64,000 nt of DNA, taken from positions 1,612,001-1,676,000 of the forward strand of contig JAQJZZ010000005.1 in assembly GCA_030077755.1 (NCBI GenBank), given 5' to 3'. How positions within the stretch are numbered: the first letter of the stretch is position 1; the number at the start of each line of letters is the position of its first letter. A model generated the notes under the pieces. It did not search any database. It was given only the letters and a program-made list of their open reading frames with translations, and was not told the DNA's origin. Of this stretch, positions 46,573 to 58,679 are shown piece by piece. Source of the stretch: Filosporella fistucella. Taxonomy: Eukaryota > Ascomycota > Leotiomycetes > Helotiales. A program made the position numbers and the translations under genes.

Positions 46573-47932
46573 TTACAAACTCTCAACACTTGTCCGCATT
46601 CCATAGTCCACCGCCCGTGCTTGACTCCTCTCACTTGCAGTCTCAGGTCTTTCTGCGTATCGGACACTCACATTCGTGGTTTTCACGATTCCATCAAACG
46701 TCATGATTTCCTCCTCGCTATCACCTCGATTCTTACTTTGAATCTCCGTTAGACCTCTTTCTCCCCGCATTCCCTTCAACTCAAACCCTCCATGTCCACT
46801 TCTCAATGTGCTCTTGTGTTTCGTATTCTGCGCTGTTCCATTCTTTGCATAGCGACCAGAAGCACCATACAGTCCACCAGAATATCCAGTATTCGATAGT
46901 GTCGAGAACAGGCGTGGAAACCATCGTTTGAAGAGCGGTTTCATGGCAGCAGCTGATGCTGTCATTATTGCGACGTTCGTCTCGATTGCTGAAGTACAGA
47001 AACCGATGTCGTAAGTGTAATCTTCAGGTCGAGGGTAGAAAAATGCTTTGATAATTATCACCATGCGTACAACTCCTACAACCGTCACACTAGACGACAG
47101 TTATTTTCGTGCCAGCAGAATGTAGGCGGTTTTCTTCAATGACTTACATGAAGCCGAGGAAGAAGATCCCCACTACTGCTACTTTAGTCTTCTTAGCCAT
47201 CTTCAGGCCCATGACAATCCAGAATGGGAGTGCTAAGACGAGGATGTCGGTGAATAAGGTTATTGACGTTGTTGCAACATAGAAAGCACCCTGTTTAACA
47301 CAATGACCTCCTTTTATTGTGAAGTCCCAGTTGTAACGGATTGGTGTACATTGAAAGATTACTGTAATGAAGATTCCAATCATAAGTGCCGTATTGAAGA
47401 TTATAAGGCCCCATATCGCGTTCTTGACTGATTTTCGAGTTCCTGTCAAGCGAAGAAGGAAAATAAGGATAGAGTTCTTCACGATCGCAAGGATTGGATT
47501 GTAGAGAACTTGCACCGCATAATTGAACTGTCAGTCTAGTCAGCTTGCCCATCTTACCCAGGTATGAATGGTTTGTGCAAACCTTCATGCCAAGCTCTAT
47601 GGTATGCTCAGGTACATCCCCAATGTGAATGCCAACATAATTTGCTTTGATATCTGAGATCGTCAGTTGGAAGATCAGCAGACGGGACTTTGAGACCTAC
47701 AGCCCCACGTTACATACGTCTCACCTATGGACATAACCTATTGAGTGATTAGAAAGGGTGAAATCGCTATACTATTGCGACATACCATGGCAACAACAAT
47801 AAGTCCATCATCCCAACCAAATTGACCTGTCGTTGTCCTGCTGTATGTTCGAAGACAGACAATTATCAAAGCGAGGGCTGGAAAGAAGACTGTGATGAAA
47901 AGAGCAAGCTCTTGAAGCCCGCTGGTCACCAT
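46573..47932 (-). CDS. PTH11/rhodopsin-type seven-helix membrane protein
   Basis: 383 aa from exons 47932-47786, 47737-47701, 47653-47583, 47527-47148 and 47089-46573. Belongs to the fungal integral membrane family with the rhodopsin-like domain, to which PTH11-like receptors are related. Helices visible in order: ELALFITVFFPALALIIV, the TTGQFGWDDGLIVVA loop typical of the family, VQVLYNPILAIVKNSILIFLLRL, AIWGLIIFNTALMIGIFITV, TSITLFTDILVLALPFWIVM, VAVVGIFFLGFIVTVVGVVR and NVAIMTASAAAMKPLF. The loop FQCTPIRYNWD with a later Cys (GGHCVKQGAF) is the usual conserved pair. The tail of about 100 residues is polar and may be phosphorylated. It lacks the CFEM domain of some PTH11 receptors. Ligand unknown. 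Confidence 0.88.
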
Positions 47933-50302
47933 TATTCAAGCGTTTTCCGCTTTGCAGATAGATCAACGCTCGAGAGGCTTGAAGAACGGGTCCTTGCGAC
48001 GTAGTCACCCCATCTATATTCTTTGAGTACGAAGACTTGTGTTCGATTCTCCTATTTGTGTGGCAAATTCTGCATCTGGGGAAACGGAAGTCGCATCTCG
48101 AGTGAAACCGATTGTCAAAGCAACATTCCTCTTTGGTAGAAATTGGGAACTGCGGTTATCACCGAGCCAGTTGGGTTGTTCCCTCGAAGATGTATCCACA
48201 AGTCCTAACCGTTCCTGCATGCTCGTGAAGCGGGCGTCGTTTGCATATCTACTAAGTGGGGTTCTGAGCAAGATCTTTTCGGTATCGACTTGCCCTATCT
48301 GAACAATCCTGCGAGAGCCCATGGGGGGAAAGGTAGTACCTGACAGGTACTACCTAAGGGATTGAACCCCGGAGGTTGCTGACTGCAGCAAAGGGGAGAC
48401 CAAGACTTGGAACAATGCCGGATGAATTGTTCCAATACATTGATCAAATTTTTATAGCCAGTCCATCTAACCTACATGTTTGGTATCTGAGGCCCACAAA
48501 ACTTCTGAAACCCTGCTTTCAATTGAATACCGTGTGAAGATGAAATAAATATTTGTATTCTTAGCAATGACTTGGTGCACCACCGACTTCCGTACAATCA
48601 AGAAACACGATAGATATCAAGGTCCATCCCGAAAGCTGGCTGCCGGGACCTAATCCAAGTCCAGCCTTCGTTTCGCACAGTATGCTGATTTCCCACCTTT
48701 TCGTGACCCACTTGTAATGGAAGGATCGCTGCTAGTCTGGAGCATGTCCCGCTGTCAATTTCTAGCATTAGTGCTAACGGCGACCCTGCCAGCACGGATG
48801 GGGCGGCAGAAGAAAATATTATCAGTGTGATGAGAGCTACACTGTTTCAATAACTTCATGGTACGCCATCCACAGTCTCTAGCCACTACTCGACATCATT
48901 AGTCACCATAATAAGAGGTGCAATTGGATATGCAGTCATGCACCAGTCAGGGTTGCTTCCATACCGAACCGTGTTCGAAGTTTGCTGGAATTTCCAAGCT
49001 GCGGTGAGATCACGTCTTAAAACGGGACAAATTGGTTTTAAGGTTTACGGCTTCAAATTGGCGTTTATCAAAAGTTCGGGTTGCAGATAAGTCCCCGCGA
49101 TCCCTGATACAAAACCCAAGACGACCACCCTCCGTAGCTTCACAGGGTGGTAACTGCGGACGGTAACCCGTTGAACCGGTCCTTGGATATGGTACTCCAG
49201 ACATGGCGAATTTGACACCTTATTTTATCCAAATATACAGTCAGCAAAAGTAGGCTGAACAATTTTATGCTAGACGACCAAAATCCCTGACACAATTATG
49301 AAGATAATCATCAAGGCACTTCATCAGAGTTCACGTACCACGCTTCGACTGCCACCAAACTGAATATAAGGAATGCTTATCACCGCGGTGAACTTTAATC
49401 TCAAGCGAGAAAGTCTAAGTTGTCTGATGTTCCCACAAGCAAGTGAAGCTTGACTCAGGCTTCATAATTCTTCATTCGCAGTAATGTCTAATTCATAAAC
49501 ACTCCAAAGATGTTATGTAGACTTGTAATCACTAATTTTCAATGCAGATTACATGCATCGGAGGAACATTTGCGGAGGTATACCTGATGCAGTTAAGATA
49601 TTCAAAACTCCCACTCTCGCTTGTCGCTTTCGACTCGGCTCGAGCCCCTGAGTCGTGGCTGTGGGACCAAAGTGGATACAAACTTGCGACTTGAATTTTA
49701 CGACAGGCTCACCGGCCTCGTCGAGATACAATCCGTAGTGTGCCTTTCATTGTGCAGAATGAACTAATTTTAAGCTCCACATTTTAGATGAAAGACAGGT
49801 CCACGTTCGTACGCCGCGTCGGCTTCTGAATTAGAACGTGGGAGGCATGGATTGAGTGTGGTATCAACCCCGAAATAATCATTCTAAATCCACTCATTGG
49901 GGCTTCTGGATTTTCTACTGTGATACGAGAATCTGGGTGACAGATCGCTGATAGGTTGGAAGACTCTGGCGCCACGTGCCTGCGTGGAAAGATCGGACGA
50001 GCAACTGGTTCCACTGTCTGGCAGATGCTGAGATGCAACTAGCGAAGACCATCCAATACCACCCTGCAAATATTGTCAATAGTACTGGCAATAGAAGGCA
50101 TGAAAGTGGTACTGTCTGCAATTCCCGGGAGAATACGCCCCAATTTGAAAGGATCGTAGGGAAGCTGAGAAAGGATATAACTTGTGGGATATCTTCTAAC
50201 TCTGTATTATTCAACCCACATCGTTGCAAGCTCCCCATTTCAAGCTTTGATATTCATTTCAGTAGAGTGCTTCACTTTAGATAAATCTATCTCGCTGATA
50301 CC
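47933..50302. other. 2.4 kb gene-poor region
   Basis: No supported gene. A minus-strand ATG frame at 48014-48322 (102 aa) is open but has no recognisable motif. The rest contains scattered short frames only. The final few hundred bases include the BBE-gene promoter. Confidence 0.4.
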
Positions 50303-52477
50303 ATGGGTGTTTCATCGTATACAAGGTTCGCAGCTTCCTTGCTGGCGCTGTCCTTAGTGAATGCTCAAGATACAGCAACAGTTACAGTCGACAATGAAAC
50401 TGTTGGTAAGTCCACCCGAAATCGATATTCGATGGAAAATCATGAATTTTGGACGCTTGCTGATCTTTTCCGCAGCTGTAAACGCCTCGACTTTGTCGGC
50501 GGTCGGGGAGATTGTTACAGGCTCAACTTTGCTGCCTTCAGAAACTTTTCAACTTACCGATGCGGCTCTGGAAAATTTGACGTCTATCGATCTTACCAAT
50601 GCTTCGCTGTTCTCATTTTACGACGAGGAATCGACAGTCGCCAAACGATCAGCATCGTGTAAAGTCTTCCCTGGGGACAGAGCTTACCCATCGACGTTGA
50701 CATGGTGGATTTTCAACCTCTTAACCGGAGGCAAGCTGATAAAGACAACTCCTCTTGCAGCACCATGTTACCATTCATGGCCAGCCGCCGAGAATGCAGC
50801 TTTATGTACCAGTATTACCGACAATTGGACTAACAGCAGTATCCAGTAAGCATCATGTTGAAGTTTTCGCCGCTTAATACTTATTCTTGCAGTTACCCTG
50901 ATCCGACATCTGTCATGTGGCCTCTGTATCAAGGGAGAACGTGTATGCCAACAAATGATACCTCAGCAAGCTGTACACTTGGTGGTTATCCTAATTATGT
51001 TGTCAATGTAACAAATGTCGCTCAAATTCAACTTGCTGTCAACTTCGCCCGCAATGCCAACCTTCGTCTCGTGGTCAAGAATACCGGCCATGATTTTAAC
51101 GGAAAGAGCGCCGGTGCTGGAGCTCTCTCTATCTGTATGTATATAAGCTGTCTCTTTCAATTCTTATCTGATATTTGTTTAGGGACCCATCACTTGAAGG
51201 ACATTACTTACATTCCTAAGTACACCAGCGCATCGTATTCTGGAAAGGCTGTCAGAATGGGTGCGGGTGTTCAGGCAATCGAAATCTATGAGAAGGCTAG
51301 AGATCTTGGTGTGACTGTTGTTGGTGGTGAAGGTCGCGTACGTATATTCCACATGTCAGTTCTGAAACCAAACTAACAGTTGTAGACCGTTGGTGTAGCA
51401 GGAGGTTTTCTTGCTGGAGGCGGTCATTCACCCTTGTCCAGCTTGTACGGAATGGCTGCCGATCAAGTCCTCGCCATCGAAGTCGTTACACCAGATGGGA
51501 GATTCCAGACAGCTAGTCTGCAATCTAACCCTGACCTCTTCTGGGCTCTTCGTGGTGGTGGAGGTAGCACCTTTGGAGTCGTCGTCTCAGTCACAGTAAA
51601 GGTTTACCCAAAGCTTCCTGTCGTCTCTACTATGACATTTTCCTTTACGACTGGCGGAAACGTCACTTCCTCGGTGTTTTGGGCCGCTGTCAGAGCTTAT
51701 TACGACTACTTCATTGAGTATACAGATGCTGGTGTCTACGCATACTTTCAAATCATTCAAATCGGGACAGACTCTTATCTCTTCAATATGGCACCATGGT
51801 TCGCACCAAACATGACCGCTACTCAAACCAAAGCTCTCGTTGCTCCTTGGTTTGCCAGACTTGCTGCCCTTGGCATCACCGTCAACCCTGTCATCAACGA
51901 ATATCCTGACTTCTTCAGTGCCTGGTATGCAGTATTCCCACTGGAGACAGTCGGAATCACCAACATCAAGCAAGCTTCCCGATTGTTCCCAAAGTCAAAC
52001 TGGGCCACTGAGTCATCCCTAAATGCAACTGTCGCTGCAATTCAGAGCACAGTCGAAGAGGGTGCATCATTCCTTGCCTTCATGATCGCCGCTGCGAAGA
52101 ACAGCAACTCCGACAACTCAGTTAACCCAGCGTGGAGAACAACTTGCCACCACGCTATTCTTGGCTTCCTCTGGGGCGCTGGAGCTACTGATTCCCAGAT
52201 CGTGGAATACTCCAACAAAGTTACTTACGACTGGATGGCTAGATGGCGAGCAGTGTCTCCTGGTGCAGGAGCTTACTTGAGTGAAGCTGATATCTCTGAA
52301 CCAAACTTTCAGCAATCTTTCTATGGTAGTCACTACGACAGACTTTATGCATTGAAGCAAAAGTATGACCCAAAGAGCTTGTTCTACGCCCCGACCGCTG
52401 TGGGATCAGAGAATTGGTATATCACCGATCAGTTGACTGGCCTTCCAACACAGAATGGAAGACTTTGCCCTGTTTGA
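50303..52477 (+). CDS. Secreted FAD-linked oxidoreductase, berberine-bridge-enzyme family
   Basis: 653 aa from exons 50303-50405, 50476-50845, 50893-51134, 51183-51337 and 51386-52477. The signal peptide is [21 protein letters not shown]. The FAD-binding (PCMH) domain has [27 protein letters not shown], with the His that forms the 8-alpha flavin bond near residue 224, and [20 protein letters not shown]. The Cys of the second flavin bond in many family members (the GxCxxVGxxG position) is Arg-Thr here (GEGRTVGVAGG), so a single covalent bond is likely. The BBE C-terminal motif is replaced by a [10 protein letters not shown] tail. Such enzymes oxidise alcohols, sugars or specialised metabolites. 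It is not adjacent to other clear pathway genes. Confidence 0.93.
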
Positions 52478-55202
52478 GTGCAGCCGTAACGATTAATGAG
52501 GGAAGTTTATTTCACTGTATATATTGAATACATAATACGTATATAAATGAAGCTGGGATGTTATGATCTCAACATCTGTTTTTGTGAGATAAAATGCAAT
52601 CAATGCGCGGCTATACGGAACTACGAAGTGATTCATCTGAGCTCTACATGGCCCTGGCTGCCTTTGTGATCACCCCCTGAATCTAGCGAGGCGCCACCAC
52701 GCCATTTTTGGAACCGCAGCTCTCAAAAGTCGCTTGATAATAGCTGAATATAGGCTTTACTTCAAACTGCACTCAGTGTTCATGATAATGATGGGTGTGG
52801 AACACTATCAAACTTTCAGCTCATCTTTGAAAGCAGGTGAACATTGGGCTTTGAGCTGCCTAACCGTTTCGCCCTCACAATGATCACATATCCATTCCAT
52901 CGCCCATTAATTTTGAGATATGGTGGCTATCTTTCAATTTTACCACTGGCGACACAAGTTCGGGATTTGAAAGCAGGTACTTGAGCCATGAAGCATATTA
53001 TTTATGATGTAATTCAACTTTTCAATACCTCAGCCAGCTAAGAAAGGTGGTCAGGAGTGAGGTAATTGAGCTAAACATCAATCTAATTAGGCCTTTTCTT
53101 TTCTTCATCAAATCAAATTCAATCTTCTAATCTTCATGCAAGTACTATCCAATTTCCTGTCTCACTCAACAACCTAGCCTCCAGCTGCATCAGAACATAT
53201 GAGGGTCTCCGGTGGATATTTTTCCAAATCACGCTTCTTCGAGATCGACACACACGAATTCAAGTTTACGTAGCAGCACTGATCGTTTCTCTCGTCAGCT
53301 TTATGCTACATGGGCTCGAGAGAACTTTGTATTAATAGTGCTATGGAACTCACTCTTTTAAAGATACGTGGCGCGTTTGCACAGTCCCAGTTCGAATTCA
53401 CTCTTGCCTGATTTTGGTTAGCAAGTCTAATGCAACGGAAAATAAGAACAGAACCGACGTCGCATGTCCAGTTGGGAAGACAGAATAATCATTGTGCATT
53501 ACAGCAAAACTGCACTTCTCTGAGGTTTGCACCTGCAAGCTCTCGTGGAACTTGCATTCCTGTGCGAGCCTGTGCTTGGCCAGTGCCAGTCAGAAGCAAC
53601 AGGGCCAAGAGCTCAAAATTGAGTTTCATGGAGTGTTCAATTGAGAATCATGTGTTTCAAAGTTGTTTAATGATCAGGCAGTAGTTCCTGACAGCGGGAG
53701 ATGGTGTTTTAATGAACTCCAGAAATATCAGACTCACCTTTACCCGATGCAGTATGTCACCAACACTTCACCAACCAACATCATTTACTTCAGCTCGCAT
53801 GATTTCGCAGGATATTATGCTCCTATGGATTTTTCCAAATGAATTCAAAGACTTGCTTAGGCTGATGTTTCTGACAAGTTAATAAAAGATTGGTACAATT
53901 AGCAAAGAAGGGAGTGCTAAAGATGTTGAAAGAGTCAATTTCCATTTAATTTACTGCATTGGATGTTAAATATCCGTCCCAGTTCCCGTGGCACAATCAC
54001 CACTGCATATTCGCCAGGTATTCGTTCTTTACAGGCTACAGCTAGATTGTTTCGTGGACTCGGGAGTTTGAACGATTTTTTCACCTCTGCTCTAATTGCT
54101 CTGACGATCCAACTCAAGTTGGTCTGTCGTTTGCTGCAGCCTCTAGGACAATTCTTCAACAGTATCCTAATCGATTATTCTGCTTCAACGGTATGGGAAA
54201 AGGAATATAAAGCACCGAAACCTTTGAGTCAATCGGGTTTCAATAGAACGCTTCATTCGATCGATATTGCGTTGCGAATTTTCGAGTGAAGCAAAAATAG
54301 AACCATGGTACGCATAGTGAGATACCCCTCTTTAACAAGAGATTCTTCACAATTTTGATACGGAAGACCAGTAAGTTTTCGAGAATTCTTTCCGCTCTTA
54401 TCAGTAAACTAGGTAGGATTAAACTGATTCGCACTACCAATTTCCTGTCACTCCATCCCATGAGATTCTCTGCGGATTTATCGCCCTGTCGCAGCTGAAA
54501 AGACTGTAACAAAGTGGTCATCATGGGTTTTCTCGGAGTCAGTGCCTCTGTAGTGATAGATGGCTCAGTAGTTTTGCACCATAGATGACCTATTCAGTTC
54601 AGCTGCAACTGAAATGATGAGCTGCGCGTCATGATTCGGTTTTCACTGACACAAACATTCAATCAATTACTCAGCATCCACATGTGAGATTCTCTGTGTT
54701 ATAGTCTATTATATCTTTTTGCTACTATTTGAATGTCACTCTGGATTTCAGGAGTTTGTGATATTAACCACATAGGGTTGCTAGGTAAAGCATAAGTGTG
54801 AAAGATGCGATGAGCAAAATAGCTAATATGCCCATAGTTTGTCTAGCTATGATAATTTTGAAGTGGTTCTACATGAATAGTCAACTTGTAAGTGTTGAGA
54901 AACGACCCACGATATAGAAGAAGGCAAGTGCCTGCGTACATAAGATGATCAATTAGACACGCAATCATGTAGCCATCCGTACATGATTTACGTTCGAGTA
55001 TCTGACCACCAAGAATTCTAATGACTCGGAGCGCTCATATAAAGCAGAATTATATCCACAGCCCAAGCATGCATGGAGATATGACACAAGAATAAGAAAA
55101 ATAAAAAATAAAAATAAAAAAAGGACAGCAAGCTATAAAAATACAAACCTTCTCCGGTACTTGAGGTAGATCAACATCTGCAGCTGTCTCGAGCGCGAAG
55201 AT
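52478..55202. other. 2.7 kb gene-poor region
   Basis: No supported gene. Short frames at 53430-53684, 53963-54289 and 54240-54524 lack features. AT-rich, with an A-rich low-complexity run near 55,090-55,120. Confidence 0.4.
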
Positions 55203-55526
55203 ATGGACTCTAAATGGTACTTGCCACCAGCTCGGTGGATACCAGGAATGCATGAGCGTTTTCCAGGAATGGCACCTTTTGTTGAGGGAGGATATCACTC
55301 TATTAACATGAGACTCCATACGCGCGGAGGTACAAGTCATCCTTATGAAGCAGCTATGTTTGCACATCTCATGCGTGAAGGCCATCATCCAAGGGATCTT
55401 GATCGCTCAATGCGGCGAGGTACCGATTGGGCACGCACGAACAGGATCGGCGATGGTATTCATCCAGCTATGCCAGGCGGTGGGAGCATACCAATTAATC
55501 ATTACGCTCCTCTTTTAGTCACATGA
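55203..55526 (+). CDS. Orphan small basic protein, copy 1
   Basis: 107 aa, single exon, no signal peptide or membrane segment. It starts MDSKWYLPPARWIPG and carries RFPGMAP, SHPYEAAMFAHLMREG and SMRRGTDWARTNRIGDG-type segments. I do not recognise the family. It is supported as coding because a second diverged copy about 1.1 kb downstream preserves the same segments and spacing. Rich in Arg, His, Gly and Met. Role unknown. Confidence 0.55.
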   Translation: MDSKWYLPPARWIPGMHERFPGMAPFVEGGYHSINMRLHTRGGTSHPYEAAMFAHLMREGHHPRDLDRSMRRGTDWARTNRIGDGIHPAMPGGGSIPINHYAPLLVT

Positions 55527-56304
55527 TGCGAATGGAGCGATAGAACCAAGCTCAGCTCCCACAATTTCAGCCTACACCCTTTTGTTTGGGACCTTTCGCA
55601 TATCTACCATTTAGAGGGTTCTGAAGGATGGTATTTAAAGAACGGAGCCAAGTCAGACCATAGTAGATTCTGAAACAGGAGTTCTATTTAAAAGCATGGC
55701 AGCATGATATGACAACTCCGATACGTGACATCGCCTCCTTGTGTCTCGCTTTACTCTTTATTTACAAATCCTCTATATGCCTCCGGTTGAGTTGCACGAG
55801 GCTTTATTTGCATAGCACAACATTTTCTGGAAAGAGATGCTATAGAATCATACAATATGCGACAACTTGAATGAAGGTGCATCTAATTCCAGCTAAGATT
55901 AAGTGGAAGCGGCACCAAGTACATGAAATTGAAAGAATTGTAGCCCAGAATGTAAATCAAGCTTAGCAGCGTTAGTGATTATAATGAGCTCATTAGTTAA
56001 TGTTGTCTCGCAGACGGCCATAGATGATTCATATCTAGATTCCAACCATGGAAGCTTTTCCAATGATTGAAGCCCAAAAGAAAGGCTTATAAAATAATGA
56101 CAACTGTTAGCTGACATGAAAAATGAAGGCATAAAAGCTCACACACACCGGAAGGGTTATCTGTTCATCGACATCATTGCATCAACAATACGGAAAGACA
56201 ACACACAAAAAGCAAAAAGCTGACACACCAAAGCAAAGCAATTCAACCCACTTACTCTAGAATCTTAGTGGTCGTTAGCTCACCTATCTTAGACAGTTGA
56301 GAAC
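55527..56304. other. Spacer between the two related small genes
   Basis: About 780 bases, AT-rich; a minus-strand frame at 55899-56132 has no features. Confidence 0.4.
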
Positions 56305-56752
56305 ATGGATTTATCACGAAGATTCCTACCACCTCCTTATGTTCAACGCCCAAATGCAATTGGCAGATCGATTTCCAGAACTGGCAGCATACCGTTCAGA
56401 AAACAATTATATTCCGAGAATTGATTGGTGGAGACAGCAACAGCATCCCTATGAAGCGGCAATATTCCCTGCATTGCTCTCTGAAAGAAGAACCCGAAGG
56501 CGGGGTGGAATGGCACGATATCTAGCGATGCAAAGCCGTGTTGACACTGCCCGCAATCAAGGATATGGGGCAGATAGCATACCTCCTATGCGATACTCGA
56601 ATGATAATGTCGGTAGCCGGATGCACTGTCTTTCGTTCCGCCCTTTGAAACATTTCAGCCAACGCCCTCCGGATTGGGCCCTCCAGCCCACTATTTTCAT
56701 GGGTTTTGACGAGGACTACCAGAAGTTGGGCCTACTTGAAACTCAGCTCTAA
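56305..56752 (+). pseudogene. Orphan small protein, copy 2, frameshifted
   Basis: Related to the gene at 55203. The ATG at 56305 gives MDLSRRFLPPPYVQR, matching the start of copy 1. The reading frame then ends early, while the other frame continues with DRFPELAAYRSENN, QHPYEAAIFPALLSER and MQSRVDTARNQGYGADSIPPM, matching the body of copy 1. Counting from LPP to HPYEAA gives 109 nt here against 108 in copy 1, so one base has been gained, somewhere between about 56,330 and 56,370. After PPM the two copies diverge. The copy may be dead, or the insertion a sequencing error. Confidence 0.55.
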
Positions 56753-58679
56753 GAGTCAACGTGCAATGGGACTCGGAATATCTTTTGAAAGTTAGTTTAA
56801 TAGAATGCGGAGAAATCGCATGGTCTGAACAATGAACAAAGTGAATACATATAAAAGCTCCGCTGTCAATGAACAATGAAGCCGTGAAGATTCGAAGTAT
56901 ATGTAAACTATCAGAGGAGAGTTCACTGAGTGGATTCAACAGCCACAATGCCATCTCGTTGCCCTAAAAGGTCCAGCTGCAGTGAAACCAAAGATATAAC
57001 AATTCTGCAGAGGACAATGCTCAACGAAATGACGGAGATGAAGCGAGATGTAATGCTAATATGTCCAACTCAGTACTCTTGAATGCAATCCCAGTCTCTG
57101 GTATTGAGATGAAACAAAGTACATACTGTCAAGTTCTGACTCTCAACGACGGATGTGGCTCGAAGAACGGGAGCTGGTCGTAACAATAACCACAACGAGA
57201 CCGCTCTAGAAGAAGTTTCTGATCATGGCAAAAAGGAGTAAATGGATTCAATTATAGATGTCTACATGACAAGCGCCGATTGAATAATAGCCCCAGCCAC
57301 TCGCGGGCAAATAATTCGTCATTCTCCATACAGAAAAGAATGTAGGATATATGGAGGGATTGGATTTCGAGCCTTCGGGTGTGAACTCGCCACAAGGAGT
57401 GCGATAGAAGTCGAAGAATTCTCGATAGATATCAGTCGAGCTCGTTGTGATGTTCTAGGTGTGCCGCTAGTATGAAATGTTTCGTACTCATTGACCTTGT
57501 TCTACTGTTGCTGGCATCCCATGGTTATCATTGCCTGGCCCGCTGGAGCCCAATTTCAATTCGTATTCCATCACGAGCCGCAGCATCCATATCGGACAGA
57601 CTGACAGTGTGCTGAGACTTTCTTATGACTGTCAATATTTGCGGCCCTGATCGACACTGAAACGCTGCTACAGATGCAAAGTAAGTCAGCGACCAGCTTT
57701 CTAGGGCTGAAACTGACAACAACGATTTTGTTTAAACGCGCATATCCCCAAATAACGGCGCCTCCATCCTTGATCTCCACTCCAATATCACTCCATATTC
57801 CAAGAGTAAGCAGGCGACATATAAGTCATGCTCTGCAGCCATGGTCGTGAATCTGGGTATTAAGAAAAGGGTGGAGAAGACGAGAAACAAACATTTAATA
57901 AGAAGCCCATAAAAAACAGCCATATACGGCTCTAATTTCAGATATCTCTTCACACCCGTAATAGGTCATTTGAATAGAGTTTTGGACGACCCAGGAGAGT
58001 ATGCCAGCCACTGGTAGACATAGTGTGGCAAATCAAGTATTCAATCGAACTTGAATCAGTGGGGATAACGGAATATCAGAGCTGCAACCATTCACGGCTC
58101 AACTAACAGTCATACTCTGTCTGCAATACTACACTACTTAGGCTAAGATAACTATGACTCTAAACAACGGGAAACATGCTATCCACTAAGAAAGCATCTT
58201 CCGAGCTCCCTTTGCTGCGAAAATATTTGTTGCACGTCGAGCTCGGTGAGTGTCCAATTGGCGACCAAAGCTTCGGACAATGATCCAATCATGAAGACGC
58301 GCTCAGCAAAATTAAGATGCGTGTGCACGAACAAGTCCAATCGGACAATTATGGGAAATTCGTGTGGAACTTGTTAAGCGATGGAAGAGAGAAACGATCC
58401 AGACTACGGGCTTGAAGCGGGGTAGATGAGGATTTGAAGGCGATCTCCTTGTGTTTGACGGCCTTGAACTACAAGTATGAAGACGAAGCAGAAGTGCAGT
58501 TGAGCAGTTGTTAAATTTTCATGGCACGAAAATGGATGTATATATATTCTGTGTTTCCAAGTGGCATGAAAATGGATGTATATATATTCTGTGTTTCCAA
58601 GTGGGGGAATCAATCTTGCTCCCAAAACCCAACGCTCAAACCCAGAACTCCGGGATAAAATGAACCCAACCGTGCCACT
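56753..58679. other. 1.9 kb gene-poor region
   Basis: No supported gene; short frames at 57528-57722 and 57732-57953 are without features. Contains the 40-base tandem repeat just before the App1-type gene end. Confidence 0.4.
58523..58602. repeat. 40-base tandem duplication
   Basis: Two nearly identical 40-base units lie head to tail (cacgaaaatggatgtatata... and catgaaaatggatgtatata...), differing at one C/T site. They lie about 80 bases downstream of the App1-type gene stop codon. Confidence 0.9.

Noticed and set aside
48014..48322. 102-codon minus-strand ORF with ATG
   Set aside because: No recognisable motif, no paralogue in the window and no clear splice partners; may be chance.
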